Source: Gammaproteobacteria bacterium
Lineage (GTDB): Bacteria > Pseudomonadota > Gammaproteobacteria > Pseudomonadales > Azotimanducaceae
Assembly (NCBI GenBank): GCA_026708185.1
Contig: JAPOVK010000050.1
Span: 62,001 to 126,000, forward strand
Direction: 5' to 3'
DNA length: 64,000 bases
This document shows, piece by piece, positions 62,291 through 64,000 of the stretch (position 1 is the first letter of the stretch; each line of letters begins with the position of its first letter). A model generated the notes under the pieces. The model was not told where the DNA came from. It did not search any database and saw nothing but the letters and a program-made list of their open reading frames with translations. The position numbers and the translations under genes are program-made.

Positions 62291-64000
62291 TTGACTAGGT
62301 CCGACGGGAAAAAGCCGGACAATGCGGCGCCGCCGGAGCGCTTCGCCACCCTCATGGCGGCCATCCGGCGCATCAACGCGAGCCTCGACCTCGACACCGT
62401 GCTCCAAGAGGTGGTGGCGAGCGCGCGCGCGCTGACCGGCGCCCGCAAGGGGGTGATCGTGACCCTCGACGAGGAGGGTGCGCCCAACGCCCCGCTGTTC
62501 TCGGGCCTCACCCCGGACGAGGAGCGCCAGCAGCTCGCCTGGCCCGGCAACGCTGCGCTCCTCGAGCATTTGCGCGCGCTGGCGCGACCGCTGCGCTCGG
62601 CCGACTTCCCGGCCTACGTCCGCGACCTGGGCATCGAGTCCCCGTGGACGATCTCGCGCACCTTCCAGGCCATGCCCATGCGTTATCGGGGCATGGAGGC
62701 CGGCAGCTTCTCCCTCTCCGACAAGGCGGACGGCGAAGCCTTCACCGAAGAGGACGAGGAGGTGCTGTCGCTGTTCGCCGCCCAGGCCGCCTCGGCGATC
62801 GCCAACGCGCGCACGCACGACAGCGAACGGCGCGCCCACGCGAGCGAGCGCCGCGCCCGCGCCGATCTCGAAGCCCTTATCGACACCTCGCCGGTCGGGG
62901 TGGTGGTGTTCGACGCGAAGAGCGGCGCGGCGGTGTCGTTCAACCGCGAACTACGGCGCATCGCCGAGAGCCTGCGGACGCCGGGCAAGCCGCCTGAGCA
63001 GCTCCTGGACGTGCTGTCCTTCCGGCGCGCCGACGGCAGCGAGGTGTCGCTGCGCGAGTTTCCCGTGGCCGAGTACCTCAAGAGGGGCGAACGGCTGCGC
63101 GCCGAGGAGATGGTGCTCTCCGTGCCGGACGGGCGCAGTGTCAGGGCGCTGATCGACGCCGCGCCGGTCCCCGCCGAGGGGGACGACATCGGCTCGGTCG
63201 TGGTGACCGTGCAGGACCTCGCGCCGCTCGACGAGATCGAGCGGCTGCGCACCGAGTTCCTGGGCCTGGTGAGCCACGAACTGCGCGGGCCGCTGGCCGC
63301 CATCAAGGGCTCGGCGACGACGTTGCTGGAGGACGGCGCGGCGCTGGACCGGGCCGAGATGCGCGAATTCCACCGCCTGATCGCCGAGCAGGCCGACCAC
63401 ATGCGCGGGCTCGTGGGCGACCTGCTGGACGCGGGACACATCGAGGCGGGCACCCTGTCGGTCTCGCCAGAGCCCTCGGCGGTGGCCGACCTGGTGGAAC
63501 GCGCCCGCGGCACATTCCTAAGCGGCGGCGCGCGGCACGCCGTGGTCGTCGACCTGCCGGCGGATCTGCCGCAGGTGATGGCCGACCGGCGGCGCATCGT
63601 GCAGGTGTTGAACAACCTGCTCGCCAACGCCGCCTGGCACGCCCCGGACTCCTCCGCCATCGTGGTCTCGGCGGCGCGCGAGGACGCCCACGTCGCCGTC
63701 TCGGTCGCCGACGAGGGCGCGGGGCTCGAGCCGGAGCGGCTCGCACGCCTGTTCCGCAAGCACGCCGTCCCCGTCGGCACAACGGAGCGCGGGACGCCGC
63801 GGCACGGACTGGGCCTCGCGATCTGCAAGGGACTCGTGGAGGCGCACGGCGGCCGCATCCGCGCCGATAGCGCCGGCGCGGGCCGGGGCACCACGGTGGT
63901 GTTCACCGTGCCGGTGGCCGACGACGCCGCCAGGGAGGCGGCAGGCGTCTCCGCCGCAGCGACCCGGGCCACCGACGCCGCCGAGCCCGCCCGCATCCTC
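62291..64000 (+). CDS. Sensor histidine kinase (GAF-like + PAS-like + HisKA + HATPase), open at right edge
   Basis: Non-ATG (TTG) frame open to window end, absent from ORF track: RFATLMAAIRRINASLDLDTVLQEVVASARALTGARKGVIVTLDEEG, RTEFLGLVSHELRGPLAAIKGSATTLLEDG (H-box), VLNNLLANAAWHAP (N-box), GLGLAICKGLVEAHGGRI (G-box). Confidence 0.9.
   Translation, partial: MTRSDGKKPDNAAPPERFATLMAAIRRINASLDLDTVLQEVVASARALTGARKGVIVTLDEEGAPNAPLFSGLTPDEERQQLAWPGNAALLEHLRALARPLRSADFPAYVRDLGIESPWTISRTFQAMPMRYRGMEAGSFSLSDKADGEAFTEEDEEVLSLFAAQAASAIANARTHDSERRAHASERRARADLEALIDTSPVGVVVFDAKSGAAVSFNRELRRIAESLRTPGKPPEQLLDVLSFRRADGSEVSLREFPVAEYLKRGERLRAEEMVLSVPDGRSVRALIDAAPVPAEGDDIGSVVVTVQDLAPLDEIERLRTEFLGLVSHELRGPLAAIKGSATTLLEDGAALDRAEMREFHRLIAEQADHMRGLVGDLLDAGHIEAGTLSVSPEPSAVADLVERARGTFLSGGARHAVVVDLPADLPQVMADRRRIVQVLNNLLANAAWHAPDSSAIVVSAAREDAHVAVSVADEGAGLEPERLARLFRKHAVPVGTTERGTPRHGLGLAICKGLVEAHGGRIRADSAGAGRGTTVVFTVPVADDAAREAAGVSAAATRATDAAEPARIL

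Noticed and set aside
1-64000. CRISPR arrays, rRNA operons, prophage structural genes
   Set aside because: Looked for regularly spaced repeats, rRNA-like conserved segments and capsid/terminase/integrase motifs; none seen.

Overview
64 kb of high-GC bacterial chromosome, probably from a proteobacterium (inferred only from gene content; no rRNA or phylogenetic marker was examined). About 40 coding regions are supported. In order they are: a hipBA toxin-antitoxin locus cut by the left edge; a catabolic-looking block (2-hydroxyacid dehydrogenases, amidohydrolase, PQQ dehydrogenase); a tightly overlapping HerA / SbcD(Mre11) / SbcC(Rad50) / NurA-like operon; two RND efflux systems with HlyD-type adaptors; an AGCS symporter; VOC and M28 proteins; a non-coding stretch with a candidate structured RNA and a tRNA-Thr-like sequence; SPFH and cupin proteins; a TonB receptor / ASPIC-UnbV / TPR cluster; VapBC; an ABC-2 exporter; a small accessory island; rhodanese, SDR, oxidoreductase and enolase-superfamily genes; a 3143-aa FN3/Calx-beta/GLUG surface protein; and a histidine kinase running off the right edge. 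The strongest second-look items are: (1) a complete herA-mre11-rad50-nurA-type cassette in the archaeal gene order; (2) an RND transporter whose C-terminus looks like a GlnE adenylyltransferase domain with its catalytic Asp residues lost; (3) a three-gene pentapeptide/2-TM protein + nucleotidyltransferase + small protein unit inside a 3.4-kb island bounded by near-identical ~317-bp direct repeats; (4) three hipBA operator-like palindromes spaced exactly 50 bp apart; (5) a candidate ~250-nt ncRNA with its own promoter and terminator. All calls come from reading the sequence and provided translations; no searches were run.
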